In this document: piece after piece, positions 22,734 through 31,874 of the stretch
Layout: each line of letters begins with the position of its first letter
Position numbering within the stretch: position 1 is the first letter of the stretch
Assembly (NCBI GenBank): GCA_002746645.1
Contig: PDPU01000042.1
Span: 1 to 64,000 of the forward strand
Origin: Gammaproteobacteria bacterium
Lineage (GTDB): Bacteria; Pseudomonadota; Gammaproteobacteria; Granulosicoccales; Granulosicoccaceae
DNA: 64,000 bases
Reading direction: 5' to 3'
Position numbers and translations under genes: made by a program
Notes under the pieces: model-generated
The model's database searches: none
The model's input: only the letters and a program-made list of their open reading frames with translations
Told to the model about the DNA's origin: nothing

Positions 22734-22765
22734 GACGTGAGCGACAGTGTGGGAAAACTCACGTC
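22734..22765. repeat. Perfect 8-bp inverted repeat
   Basis: GACGTGAG and CTCACGTC are separated by 16 bases, about 90 bases behind the small transposon ORF. It could be part of a transposon end or a weak hairpin; there is no U-run. The rest of 22642-22831 shows nothing recognisable. Confidence 0.35.
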
Positions 22766-22831
22766 AATGTCTGCGAAATCACGCTGGAAAATGCTGTCGG
22801 GATATTGTTGGAAACAACAATCAGGAAGGAG

Positions 22832-22957
22832 ACGATTCATCGGAGCTTGTTTGCGATTCACGCCGAGGCCAAGCTCGCCATCTTCGAGTACATTGAAATG
22901 TTCTACAATCCGGCTCGCCTGCATTCGGCCATCGGGTTTTGCAGTCTTGTTGACTAG
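22832..22957 (+). pseudogene. IS3-family transposase C-terminal fragment
   Basis: The frame reads HAEAKLAIFEYIEMFYNPAR and LHSAIGF, the conserved end of IS3-family OrfB (rve_3 region), then stops at TAG 22955-22957. No transposase-like sequence precedes it within this frame. It is in the opposite orientation to the IS3 N-terminal fragment at 21036. Confidence 0.7.
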
Positions 22958-22970
22958 CGACTGAAGAAAG

Positions 22971-23282
22971 ATGCAAGTCCGGCCCTGTCAACTTGACCCA
23001 GTGTCTGCGAAACCGGGGAATTCCAGTCGTGATTTCATCGAAATGAGCTATCAGAACGTCGAGGTCACGAAGCGGTCTTGCGACGGCATCGTCGATTTCA
23101 ACGTAGTCCGGGGCACCATCTTCGCCACCTCGCGCCTCTCGAAGGGCATCGAGGAGGCCACGTTCGCCGAAGGCGCCGCGCCCATCGCCCTCATAGACGG
23201 CAACAAGCTAATAGAATTGTTGATCAAGCACGGTATCGGCGTTCGCATGATGAGACATTCAAACCGGACCCGGGAGGAGTAG
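22971..23282 (+). pseudogene. Mrr-type restriction endonuclease remnant with internal deletion
   Basis: This 103-codon ORF carries YQNVEVTKRSCDGIVDF, the first half of an Mrr catalytic motif (normally SGDGGID), and jumps directly to GTIFATSRLSKGIEEATFAE and IALIDGNKLIELLIKHGIGV, the domain end. The strand with the catalytic QxK is absent, so about 30-40 residues have been lost from the core and the N-terminal domain is also missing. It should be catalytically dead. It ends four bases before the HamA-like start and contains that gene's ribosome site, so it may still be translated as a coupling leader. Confidence 0.7.
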
Positions 23283-23285
23283 CGC

Positions 23286-24098
23286 TTGAAAGACCTCGGC
23301 GTCGACATCGAGGCCATCGCGCCATGGTTCGCAGACGAGCATCAGTCGCCATACGTCCTGGTTCGCGTGTCGGACGAGCACGCTGCTGCGTGGGCGGACG
23401 TCCTTGGGGTGCCAGTTCGCCGGTGCTACATCGACGATGCGCTGCTCAACGAACGTGCGGCGACCACCGGGCGCCCGAAGTCGGAACTTGTCGCGGACAA
23501 GTTGCCGGATCAAGGATCCACGATGGCGGGCGACTTCGGGGAGATTCTCGTCTTCCTGTACCACGCAGCAGTCGAACCCGGGGTCGATCTCATCGGTCCC
23601 AAGAAGTGGCGGTTGAAGCAGGACCGGACGAAGCCAGCGCCATACTCAGATGTCGTTCACTTCGTGCTTCCGAACTGGCCGGATTCATCGGCCGACGACC
23701 GCATTCTCTGCTCCGAGGTGAAGACCAAGTCGACAGCCGGGAACTCGTCGCCCGTTAGTTCGGCAGTTGCTGACTGTGAGAAGGACCGGACAAGTCGACT
23801 GGCAAAAACGCTGGTGTGGTTCAAGGAGCGAGCCCTTCACGAAGATCTCGGCACCACGACCGTCACTCATCTCGAGCGGTTCACCAAGGCCACCGACCAC
23901 CCCGAAGCCCAGAAGCAGTTTCGAGCGGTTGCGGTTGTATGTGCGAGTCTCGTCGATGACGAGCTCGAAGACGCGCCCGAGGAAGAACCCACTGACCACA
24001 CCGTGGTCGTGATCGCCGTTCCAAAACTGAAGCAACGCTACGGGGATGTCTTCGACGCCGTTCACGCCACCGTCGCGGAACCCGGGGACGGCACATGA
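23286..24098 (+). CDS. HamA-like PD-(D/E)xK nuclease of a Hachiman-type defence operon
   Basis: This 270-residue protein has a nuclease-like core: GDFGEIL with Glu at residue 86, YSDVVHF with Asp at 122 and SEVKTK with Glu144/Lys146, the E-D-ExK order of the PD-(D/E)xK fold and of the DUF1837/HamA family. The next segment SAVADCEKDRTSRLAKTL is also family-like. The TTG start is supported by a strong GGGAGGAG seven bases upstream. It overlaps the helicase gene by four bases (ATGA). In Hachiman, HamA is held inactive by HamB and released to cut DNA when HamB meets damaged or phage DNA. Assignment rests on motif pattern and neighbour, not on a database hit. Confidence 0.68.
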   Translation: MKDLGVDIEAIAPWFADEHQSPYVLVRVSDEHAAAWADVLGVPVRRCYIDDALLNERAATTGRPKSELVADKLPDQGSTMAGDFGEILVFLYHAAVEPGVDLIGPKKWRLKQDRTKPAPYSDVVHFVLPNWPDSSADDRILCSEVKTKSTAGNSSPVSSAVADCEKDRTSRLAKTLVWFKERALHEDLGTTTVTHLERFTKATDHPEAQKQFRAVAVVCASLVDDELEDAPEEEPTDHTVVVIAVPKLKQRYGDVFDAVHATVAEPGDGT

Positions 24099-27091
24099 GG
24101 GAGACTCTGGCCAAATGGGTGAGCGACGCTGATGCCCTGCATCACGTGGAGCAGTTCGGTTTCTCGCAATCGTCGCCGCAGTTGAGCTACCTTCGTGATC
24201 GAGGCGACGACTACTACATCTCGCTTGTTGGCGAGCTCTTCGACCGAATTCGTCAACCGTACAGCGATTCTGTCGATTGGTCACGCCTAGGCAACGCGAT
24301 CACTCAGGCGGGCGGTGTGGGGGGCGATCAGACACCTGCCTATCGCGGGATTCTGGCGCCGGAAGCCGCTGTCTTTGCGGCGGCCGCATTCTACTTCGGC
24401 GGCTACTCGGCATCGGCGTACCTCACGCTCAAGGCCGCGGATCCGGATGCCCTCGGCGAGATCCAGCGAGCCTGCTACGAGCTGTTATCGCGGCCATCGA
24501 CGATGACGATCAAGTCGGCACGCGTGCTTGCCCTCGTTGGTGCTGTGCGCCGAGGCAACCTGGAGGCGATTCGGGCGCAGAGCGAGCAGGCTGCAGAGCT
24601 GGAGGCCGCCGCGTTACAGGCCGATCCCGATGAATGGGTCGGATGGCGCTTGTTCCGACGGATACTCTCCAGGTTCGAGGAGACGAACATCCGTGCCGTC
24701 CTTCCGGATGGCGCGTCCGACTTCTGGGATCCTCTGGTTCGGTCGCTCCTCAATCGAGACCCGCCGGCATGGGACTTCTTCCCCTCGCAGATCGACGCGA
24801 TCAGGAGCGGGCTACTGGGAGACGCGACGTCATTCTCTATCCAGATGCCGACCGGCGCCGGCAAGACGGCGCTCTCGGAGACGCTGCTCTTCTATCATCT
24901 GAACCGCCACCCACAGGATGTGGCGATCCTGCTCGTTCCGTACCGCTCGCTCGCGGCGGAACTGCGCGGCAGCCTCGTCAAGCGCCTGGGCCGTATGGAC
25001 CTCCCCGCCAGGTGCGCGTACGGGGGAACTGTGCCGACGGGCGATGAAGTTCGAGACCTGGATGACACGCGGGCGATCGTCGCGACACCGGAGGCCTTGT
25101 CGGGTCTGCTCAGTGCGGAGCCGGACTTCTTCGCCCGCGTCTCCCTGGTCATTTGCGACGAAGGGCACCTTCTCGACGGCGAAGCACGTGGGGTAGGACT
25201 GGAGCTGCTCCTCGCGCGAATGCGAGCTCGCGAGATCGGCCCGCCCAAGTTCGTCTTCGTTTCTGCCATCGTCCCGAACATCAAGGAGATCAATACGTGG
25301 CTCGGTGGCACGGACGAGACCGTCGTTCGCAGCGATTACCGCCCAGCACTCGCTGAGTTCTCAGTGCTCCGAGTTGCCGGCCAGAACGCCGGCGCAACGG
25401 TGGCGCTCGAGCTCCATCCGCATCACCTCGCATCCACGTTCTCCATTGATCGCTTCTTGAGCCGCGATGACTTTCGCTACCGCAATGCCTCGACCGGTCG
25501 GCTGAATACCTACTCGTTCAACTCCGTGAAGACCCAGGCCATCGCCGCGGCACGGAAGGCGCTCTCGATGGGGGCGGTCGCCGTGTTCGCCGCCAACAAG
25601 CGGGGTAACCAGGGCGCAGTGGGGCTTGCGGAAGAGCTGCTGGCTCAGTTGGCAAACCCGTTGCGGATGCCCGCTCCGATGGAGTTCGTTGAGGACGCCG
25701 CAAAGCTTCAGGCCGTGGTGGAGTACTTCACGCTGGAGTACGGCGCTGCATGGGTCGGAACGCGAACCCTCGCGGCGGGAGCCGTGCTTCATCACGGAGA
25801 CATCCCGCAGGAAAGCAGGGAAGTCGTCGAGGGCCTGGTTCGGAAAGAGGATTTTCGACTGGCGATCTGCACGAGCACATTGGCCGAGGGCGTCAACTTG
25901 CCGATCAGGACGTTGGTCTTGTACTCCGTGCAACGCCGCGGGCCAGACGGGGCCGCTGAGAACCTGCTTGCGCGCGACATCAAGAACCTGGTTGGACGCG
26001 CGGGAAGGGCTGGAGCAACCACCAAGGGCCTCGTTATCTGCGCCAACCCCGGACAGTGGCCGTTGGTGGCGCCCGTCGCTCAGCAGCAACCGGGCGAGCG
26101 CGTTTCTGGGGCACTGCTGGAGCTGATGCGCCTTCTGCAGTCGGCGCTGACTCAGCAAAGCCTCACGCTCACGAACGACATCCTGGAGGGGGAGACCGCG
26201 CTTCATACGTTGATCGACGGCATCGACGCGACGCTCATCGACCTCGCCGCCGAAGAGCTTGGGGAAGACGAACTGGTTCGGATCGCCGGGGAGCTGTCGA
26301 GCAAGACCTTTGCGGCTCGTCAGGCCGAGCCTGCGACCACCGCCCTGATGAAACAGGTGTTCGAGCTGCGTGCTCAACGGGTCGCCGCGATCAAGGGGGC
26401 TGGACGACTCGGCTGGATCCGAGAAACCGGAACGCGGGCGCGCATGCTCGAGTCCGTGGAGGCGAAGCTGCTGCCCATGCGGGAGCGATGGGACGACGTC
26501 GAGGCCGCAACGGATCCAAAGCTCGCGGAGGCGCTGCTGACGTGGGCATGGGACCTTCCGGAGGTGGCCGAAGCGGTCAAGGAGGCGTACCGTGACGCAC
26601 CGCCGTCGCGCACGGACTTCACTCGGGTACTGGAGGCATGGATCGACGGTCAGCCTTTGGTCGAGCTGGCTCGACGAGCTGGCATCGACATCGACACGAT
26701 GCTGGGAGTTCACGCCAAGGTGATCAGCTACGTCCTCCAGGTGGCTGTCGAACAGGGTGTCGGCCTGCTCAAGAAGCTGCTTGAAGCGAGTGACCGCGGA
26801 TTGGCACAAGCCGTCGTCGACTTCCCCGAGCACCTACGGTTCGGCGTCCCCACACCGGCCGCGAAGGTGCTTGCGGCCGGTGGCGTCCGGCACCGCCGAG
26901 CTGCGGTCGCGCTTGGCCGAAGCCCCGAGCTTGGGGCTCTGGTTGACCGCGCAGCGGTGTTTTCCACGGCCCGGCACCTGCTCGATGACCGCGAGCGGTG
27001 GATGCCTGCGATGGGGCGCCTGGTTCTGGATAACACGGTCTTAGACGTGATGGCAGCGCAGGAGTCGGATGATGTCCTCGACTTTGAGTAA
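24095..27091 (+). CDS. HamB-like superfamily 2 helicase
   Basis: This 998-residue protein has a helical N-terminal region of about 225 residues, then RecA domain 1 with Walker A MPTGAGKT (251-258) and motif II DEGH (355-358). RecA domain 2 has CTSTLAEGVNLP and motif VI LVGRAGRAG (about 632-640). A long helical C-terminal domain of about 350 residues follows. Motif order is that of Ski2-like SF2 helicases. Co-translation with a PD-(D/E)xK protein matches the two-gene Hachiman layout (HamA-HamB), in which HamB is an ATP-driven DNA translocase that senses abnormal DNA. The reading frame is intact and key residues are present, so the system could be functional. Confidence 0.72.
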   Translation: MRETLAKWVSDADALHHVEQFGFSQSSPQLSYLRDRGDDYYISLVGELFDRIRQPYSDSVDWSRLGNAITQAGGVGGDQTPAYRGILAPEAAVFAAAAFYFGGYSASAYLTLKAADPDALGEIQRACYELLSRPSTMTIKSARVLALVGAVRRGNLEAIRAQSEQAAELEAAALQADPDEWVGWRLFRRILSRFEETNIRAVLPDGASDFWDPLVRSLLNRDPPAWDFFPSQIDAIRSGLLGDATSFSIQMPTGAGKTALSETLLFYHLNRHPQDVAILLVPYRSLAAELRGSLVKRLGRMDLPARCAYGGTVPTGDEVRDLDDTRAIVATPEALSGLLSAEPDFFARVSLVICDEGHLLDGEARGVGLELLLARMRAREIGPPKFVFVSAIVPNIKEINTWLGGTDETVVRSDYRPALAEFSVLRVAGQNAGATVALELHPHHLASTFSIDRFLSRDDFRYRNASTGRLNTYSFNSVKTQAIAAARKALSMGAVAVFAANKRGNQGAVGLAEELLAQLANPLRMPAPMEFVEDAAKLQAVVEYFTLEYGAAWVGTRTLAAGAVLHHGDIPQESREVVEGLVRKEDFRLAICTSTLAEGVNLPIRTLVLYSVQRRGPDGAAENLLARDIKNLVGRAGRAGATTKGLVICANPGQWPLVAPVAQQQPGERVSGALLELMRLLQSALTQQSLTLTNDILEGETALHTLIDGIDATLIDLAAEELGEDELVRIAGELSSKTFAARQAEPATTALMKQVFELRAQRVAAIKGAGRLGWIRETGTRARMLESVEAKLLPMRERWDDVEAATDPKLAEALLTWAWDLPEVAEAVKEAYRDAPPSRTDFTRVLEAWIDGQPLVELARRAGIDIDTMLGVHAKVISYVLQVAVEQGVGLLKKLLEASDRGLAQAVVDFPEHLRFGVPTPAAKVLAAGGVRHRRAAVALGRSPELGALVDRAAVFSTARHLLDDRERWMPAMGRLVLDNTVLDVMAAQESDDVLDFE

Positions 27092-27732
27092 ACCCGCTTT
27101 GGCCTTGGGTAGAAATATGCGGCGAGCGTGAATAGGTGGAGGCCGTCCGCGGGACGTCCCGACTCAAGGCCGTGTCCAGAAGGCGCATGGCGGCAGAAAG
27201 GCCGTTCGGTCATCAAGGCGTCGGCCAGAGCGGAAAGGCGTGACACCGGTCGATTGATCTTGCAGGAGCACCACCGCTGCACTGGCCCGGATGGGTCAAT
27301 GTGCCGAAGTGTTCGACAATTCCTGTGTGTCCGCTGTCGCGATCCTGCGCTGATCTGCAGCGGTTGCGACCGGGGGCAGATCCACTGCAATGGTCATTGC
27401 GCCGCCGACGCTCGTCGGGAACGACATCGCATCGCCAATCGTCGTCATCAGCAATCGCGCAAGGGACGCGAGCATGCCGCTGCCCGTCAGGCCCGACACC
27501 GTTCACGACAACGCCGAAAAGTAACGGATCAGGGTTCACCGCCGTTGCCGAAAGTTGATTCACTGCCGGACACACGCCCATCAGGCAACACGAGCACCGC
27601 GCGGACGAGACAGCGTTCACGCTTCCGTGAAGGTCGATGCTCCCGCTGCGGGCGATTGTGCTCACCGTACCGCCGTCAGGGGTTTCTCCGGCACCGTCGC
27701 GGTGCCGATCCACCGACAGGCTTCACACCGAC
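27092..27732. other. Gene-free stretch between the helicase and the chimeric transposase
   Basis: About 640 bases contain only ORFs without family-like sequence. The position just ahead of an IS21-type transposase start suggests that part of it is the terminal region of that element, but I could not find a convincing terminal inverted repeat by eye. Confidence 0.4.
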
Positions 27733-29157
27733 ATGAGTATCAGCAACGAACAAAAGGCCCGTATTCTGCGACTGCATCTCGCCGAAGGCTGGGGAGTGAA
27801 CACCGTGGCCGATCAGCTCGGCATCCACCACACCACCGTCGAGCGCGTGCTCGCGCGCGCGGGCCCTCCCCGCGCCGAGCGAACGCGGCGTCCCTCGAAG
27901 CTCGATCCCTGGCTGCCGTTCATGATCGAGACGCTCGAGCAGTATCCCACCCTCACTGCCCAGCGGCTGTACCGGATGTGCGTGAACCGGGGCCATCAGG
28001 GTGGCGCGAGTCTGTTCCGTGCGCGCGTGGCCGAGCTGCGCCCCCGGCCGACACCGGAAGCGCACCTGCGCCTCCGGACACTCCCCGGCGAACAGGCCCG
28101 GGTCGACTGGGGTCACTTCGGGAAGGTGACGATCGGCCGGGCCGAGCGCCCCTTGATGGCATTCGTGATGGTGCTCTCCTACAGCCGCCGGCTCTTTCTG
28201 CGTTTCTACCTCAACCAGCGCATGGAGGGGTTCCTGCACGGGCACCGCTCGGCCTTCGAGTACCAAGGCCGCGTCCCGCGCGTGCTGCTCTACGACAACC
28301 TGAAATCGGCCGTGCTTGATCGGCAGGGCGATGCCATCCGCTTCCACCCGACCCTGCTCGAGCTGAGTACCTGGTATCGCTTCGAACCGAGACCGGTGGC
28401 ACCGGCACGCGGGAACGAGAAGGGGCGCGTCGAGCGGGCCATCCGCTACGTGCGCGACAACTTCTTCGCCGCGCGCTCCTTGCACCTCTCCGGCGCGGTC
28501 GTCGCGGAGGTGGCAGCGAACCCGGGCATCCACACACGCGAGCTGCATGAGCGAGTTCCGGAACTCTCGACCAAGATCACCGTCGGCTCGGGCAAGTGGA
28601 CATCGGAGGTGCCGGTAGGCAGTCGCTTGCTCGTCTGCCTCGCGATGCAGCTCAGAATCGCGCGGGCAGCGACCAGCGGGAGTTGGAGGACGTCGCAGTA
28701 CGGGTGGTGCCAGGCACCCGACGTGCAGCGTCCATCGGTCGAAGAAGGGCGCCTTTGGCTGGTTCAGCGCTACCTCGATCGTTTCGGCCCAGTCACGACC
28801 GCAGACATCCGGTGGTGGACTGGATTGACGGCCGCTCAGGTGAGAAAGGCACTCGACGCACTCGACGTAGAGGCAGTGGCGGTCGATGACGGCGAGGCAT
28901 GGATCCTTCCCGGTCAGCTCCTACCCGAGGCGCTGGGCGTCTGCCTGCTGCCCGAGTTGGATCCGACCCCGATGGGGTACAAGGAACGAAGTTGGTTTCT
29001 CGGTAACCATGGCGGGGTTCTCTTCGATCGCAACGGAAACGTCGGTCCGACGATCTGGGTCGACGGACGGATCGTCGGAGGCTGGGCAGTCGATGGCGAG
29101 GGAGTCCCGGTGAAGCCGCGTTTACGCACGCCGCTCGAGCGAGAGCTTTCCGGCTGA
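27733..29157 (+). CDS. Chimeric ORF: IS21-type transposase N-terminal half fused to YcaQ-like C-terminal half
   Basis: From the ATG at 27733 the first 250 residues are an IS21/IstA-type transposase: HTH ([20 protein letters not shown]), DDE region with [22 protein letters not shown] and [18 protein letters not shown]. Near 28480-28500 the same frame becomes the second half of a winged-helix HTH_42 (YcaQ/AlkX-like) protein: [37 protein letters not shown], then [20 protein letters not shown]. YcaQ-type proteins are DNA glycosylases that open crosslinks. Both parents are truncated at the junction. The likely origin is a deletion or insertion that happened to keep the frame. Whether the fusion is expressed is unknown. 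Confidence 0.7.
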   Translation: MSISNEQKARILRLHLAEGWGVNTVADQLGIHHTTVERVLARAGPPRAERTRRPSKLDPWLPFMIETLEQYPTLTAQRLYRMCVNRGHQGGASLFRARVAELRPRPTPEAHLRLRTLPGEQARVDWGHFGKVTIGRAERPLMAFVMVLSYSRRLFLRFYLNQRMEGFLHGHRSAFEYQGRVPRVLLYDNLKSAVLDRQGDAIRFHPTLLELSTWYRFEPRPVAPARGNEKGRVERAIRYVRDNFFAARSLHLSGAVVAEVAANPGIHTRELHERVPELSTKITVGSGKWTSEVPVGSRLLVCLAMQLRIARAATSGSWRTSQYGWCQAPDVQRPSVEEGRLWLVQRYLDRFGPVTTADIRWWTGLTAAQVRKALDALDVEAVAVDDGEAWILPGQLLPEALGVCLLPELDPTPMGYKERSWFLGNHGGVLFDRNGNVGPTIWVDGRIVGGWAVDGEGVPVKPRLRTPLERELSG

Positions 29158-29494
29158 CCATGTGGGACAGCAGCGACAGTGACGCCCGCATCGCGACTTT
29201 CAGGACGGCGATGGATGCCTTCACGTCGGGCGGCCACCTAATCGTCGCTGAGCGGCCGAAGGACACGGCGCTCGTCCGCCAGGCCATCGCGGAGGGCGGG
29301 TGGGCGTCGGTGTGGGCGAAGTCGAAGCGGCTGGTGCGGCGGCGTTCCAATGTCCGAGCTTCCAGGAGGCAGCAGGCGTATTCTTCCACGAGCGCCCGCG
29401 CCTCGAAGAGTTTCTCCACCCACGCCAGAGACTCCGGAGAGCACGCGCGTCGACCAGCGACCGCCCGAAAACTCCCGCCACAACGCCACAAACA
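29158..29494. other. Unassigned stretch between the chimeric ORF and tRNA-Asn
   Basis: ORFs exist on both strands (for example 29160-29567 on plus), but none shows a recognisable family. It may be degraded DNA at the island edge. Confidence 0.35.
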
Positions 29495-29496
29495 CA

Positions 29497-29527
29497 CAAA
29501 ACCCCCGCCAGCGAAGCCGACGAGGGT
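29497..29527 (-). terminator. Terminator of tRNA-Asn
   Basis: Read on the minus strand, CCCTCGTCGGC pairs with GCTGGCGGGGG (three G-U pairs) around a three-base loop and is followed by TTTTG. It lies 44 bases behind the tRNA 3' end. A smaller GGGCT/AGCCC hairpin sits between them. Confidence 0.6.
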
Positions 29528-29570
29528 CTTGTCAGGAAGAGTGCATGGGCTGACTAGCCCTGAGTAGAAA

Positions 29571-29646
29571 TGGCTCCCCGGGACGGGCTCGAACCGCCGA
29601 CCCAATGATTAACAGTCATTTGCTCTACCGACTGAGCTACCGGGGA
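29571..29646 (-). tRNA. tRNA-Asn (anticodon GTT)
   Basis: Complete cloverleaf on the minus strand: acceptor TCCCCGG/CCGGGGA, D stem GCTC/GAGC, anticodon stem AATGA/TCATT with loop CTGTTAA giving GTT, T arm GGCGG TTCGAGC CCGTC, discriminator G and an encoded CCA. It marks the right edge of the accessory region. tRNA genes are common integration sites, but no second copy of its 3' end is visible in this window. Confidence 0.97.
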
Positions 29647-29658
29647 ACTGAGCAGGCA

Positions 29659-29687
29659 ATGATATCGTCCACTTCCGGCCACGTCAA
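29659..29687 (-). promoter_or_regulatory. Sigma-70 promoter of tRNA-Asn
   Basis: On the minus strand TTGACG and TATCAT are separated by exactly 17 bases, and the -10 ends 12 bases before the tRNA. This is close to consensus and in the right place. Confidence 0.75.
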
Positions 29688-29828
29688 CGGCAGGAAGTGA
29701 AAAAAATGATCACCCGGCGCAGTGAAAACCATGCGCCGTGGCGACATCCGGGGCAATGCAAACCGCGCGCCACCGCGGCCGGGAATGCCTGATGCCACAT
29801 CTGCGGCCACTGCCGCCATACTGTGCCA

Positions 29829-31865
29829 ATGCCGAAGCCCAGCACATCCGGAAACGCCTTCCGTCTCGCCGCCGTCCACACCCCCGCGGGGCATCAGCCC
29901 GAGGCCATCGAAGCGCTCTGTGCGGGCATCGAGGACGGGCTCGCCTGGCAGACGCTGCTCGGCGTCACGGGCTCGGGCAAGACCTTCACGATGGCGAACG
30001 TGATCGCACGCGAAGGGCGCCCGGCAATCGTGCTGGCGCCGAACAAGACACTCGCGGCGCAGCTCTACGGGGAATTCCGGGAGTTCTTCCCCGACAACGC
30101 GGTGGAGTACTTCGTGTCCTACTACGACTACTACCAGCCCGAAGCCTACGTGCCGGCGAGCGATCTCTTCATCGAGAAGGACGCGCAGATCAACGAGCAT
30201 ATCGAGCAGATGCGCCTCTCGGCCACGCGTGCGCTGATGGAGCGGCGCGACACCGTGATCGTGGCAACGGTTTCCTCGATCTACGGCCTCGGCGATCCGC
30301 AGCTCTATCACAAGATGGTGCTGCACCTCAAACGCGGCGACATCATCGACCAGCGCGACATCCTCCGCCGTCTTGCCGAGCTTCAGTACAGCCGCAACGA
30401 CATGGATCTCAAGCGCGGCACCTATCGCGTGCGCGGCGAGATCATCGACATCTACCCGGCGGATTCCGAGAAGGAGGCGATCCGCATCGAGCTCTTCGAT
30501 GACGAAATCGAGTCGCTCAGCCACTTCGACCCGCTGACGGGCGAAGTGCTGATGCGTCTCCCGCGCCTTACCGTGTACCCGAAAACCCACTACGTGACGC
30601 CGCGCCAGCGCCTTCTCGACGCCTCGCAGGAGATTCGCGAGGAACTCAGGGAGCGGGTGGCCGTGTTGACCGACGCTGGCAAGCTCGTCGAAGCGCAGCG
30701 GCTCTCGCAGCGCACCCAGTTCGACCTCGAGATGATTCAGGAACTCGGCTACTGTTCGGGCATCGAGAACTACTCGCGCTATCTATCGGGCCGCGCGCCG
30801 GGGCAGGCGCCACCGTGTCTCTTCGACTACCTGCCGAACGACGCGCTGATGTTCATCGACGAAAGCCACGTGACCGTGCCGCAGCTCGGGGCGATGTACA
30901 AGGGCGACCGATCACGCAAGGAAAACCTCGTGAACTTCGGGTTCCGTCTGCCATCGGCGCTCGACAACCGGCCGCTGCGTTTCGACGAATGGGAGCTGCT
31001 CGCACCGCAGACCATCTTCGTCTCGGCCACACCGGGCGACTACGAGAAAGCCCACGCTGACCAGGTGGTCGAGCAGGTGGTGCGCCCGACCGGCCTGGTG
31101 GACCCCGAGGTGGAAGTGCGTCCGGCCAGCTCGCAGGTGGACGACGTGCTCTCGGAAATCAACCTCCGCGTGGCTGATAACGAGCGCGTGCTCATCACCA
31201 CGCTCACGAAACGCATGGCCGAAGACCTCACCGACTACCTCGGCGAGCATGACGTGAGGGTGCGCTACCTGCACTCCGATGTGGATACGGTGGAGCGAAG
31301 CGAGATCATCCGTGATCTTCGCCTTGGCGAGTTCGACGTGCTGGTGGGCATCAACCTGCTGCGCGAAGGCCTTGACATGCCGGAAGTCTCGCTCGTCGCC
31401 ATTCTCGATGCCGACAAGGAAGGCTTCCTGCGCGCCGAACGCTCGCTGATCCAGACCATTGGCCGTGCCGCCCGGAACCTCCGCGGCAAGGCGATTCTGT
31501 ATGCCGATACGGTGACGGGCTCGATGCAGCGGGCGATGGACGAAACCAATCGGCGCCGGGAAGTGCAGATGGCCTTCAACGCGGCGCACGGCATCACGCC
31601 GCAGGGCATCGTGAAGGAAGTGGCCGACGTCATGGAAACGGGCGGGGCGCGCAGCAGGCCCGGCGGGAAACGCGGGCGCGGGAAGGAAGACGGGAAGGCC
31701 GCCACCCGGTCCGAAGTGCCGCTTTCCGCCGATGCGGCAGCGAAGAAGATCAGGCAGCTCGAGAAGGAGATGTTCGCGGCAGCACGGAATCTCGAGTTCG
31801 AACGAGCCGCGGTACTCCGGGATGAGCTCGAGGTGGTGAGAGAGCAGTTGTTCGAGACGGGTTGA
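29829..31865 (+). CDS. uvrB: Excinuclease ABC subunit B
   Basis: This 678-residue damage-verification helicase-like subunit of nucleotide excision repair has Walker [11 protein letters not shown], the beta-hairpin region [12 protein letters not shown], DExx box FIDESHVT, motif [18 protein letters not shown] and QTIGRAARN, and the C-terminal UvrC-binding UVR segment [20 protein letters not shown]. The ATG at 29829 is two codons inside the track's GTG start; neither has a strong ribosome site. No clear LexA box was seen upstream. It ends nine bases from the convergent hflD gene. Confidence 0.97.
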   Translation: MPKPSTSGNAFRLAAVHTPAGHQPEAIEALCAGIEDGLAWQTLLGVTGSGKTFTMANVIAREGRPAIVLAPNKTLAAQLYGEFREFFPDNAVEYFVSYYDYYQPEAYVPASDLFIEKDAQINEHIEQMRLSATRALMERRDTVIVATVSSIYGLGDPQLYHKMVLHLKRGDIIDQRDILRRLAELQYSRNDMDLKRGTYRVRGEIIDIYPADSEKEAIRIELFDDEIESLSHFDPLTGEVLMRLPRLTVYPKTHYVTPRQRLLDASQEIREELRERVAVLTDAGKLVEAQRLSQRTQFDLEMIQELGYCSGIENYSRYLSGRAPGQAPPCLFDYLPNDALMFIDESHVTVPQLGAMYKGDRSRKENLVNFGFRLPSALDNRPLRFDEWELLAPQTIFVSATPGDYEKAHADQVVEQVVRPTGLVDPEVEVRPASSQVDDVLSEINLRVADNERVLITTLTKRMAEDLTDYLGEHDVRVRYLHSDVDTVERSEIIRDLRLGEFDVLVGINLLREGLDMPEVSLVAILDADKEGFLRAERSLIQTIGRAARNLRGKAILYADTVTGSMQRAMDETNRRREVQMAFNAAHGITPQGIVKEVADVMETGGARSRPGGKRGRGKEDGKAATRSEVPLSADAAAKKIRQLEKEMFAAARNLEFERAAVLRDELEVVREQLFETG

Positions 31866-31874
31866 AGCCCCGAC

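Noticed and set aside
27213-27713. 166-codon minus-strand ORF and 27128-27736 plus-strand ORF in the gap behind the helicase
   Set aside because: No recognisable domain, no ribosome site and low-complexity composition; treated as non-coding.
29160-29567. 135-codon ORF between the chimeric gene and tRNA-Asn
   Set aside because: No family similarity, and its second half is Arg/Ser/Pro-rich and reads through the tRNA terminator region.
29571-29646. Attachment-site duplication of the tRNA-Asn 3' end marking an integrated island
   Set aside because: No second copy of the tRNA 3' end and no integrase gene were seen in this window; the far end may lie elsewhere or the island may have formed by transposition.
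29647-29828. LexA (SOS) box ahead of uvrB
   Set aside because: No CTG-N10-CAG with the expected flanking AT pattern was found.
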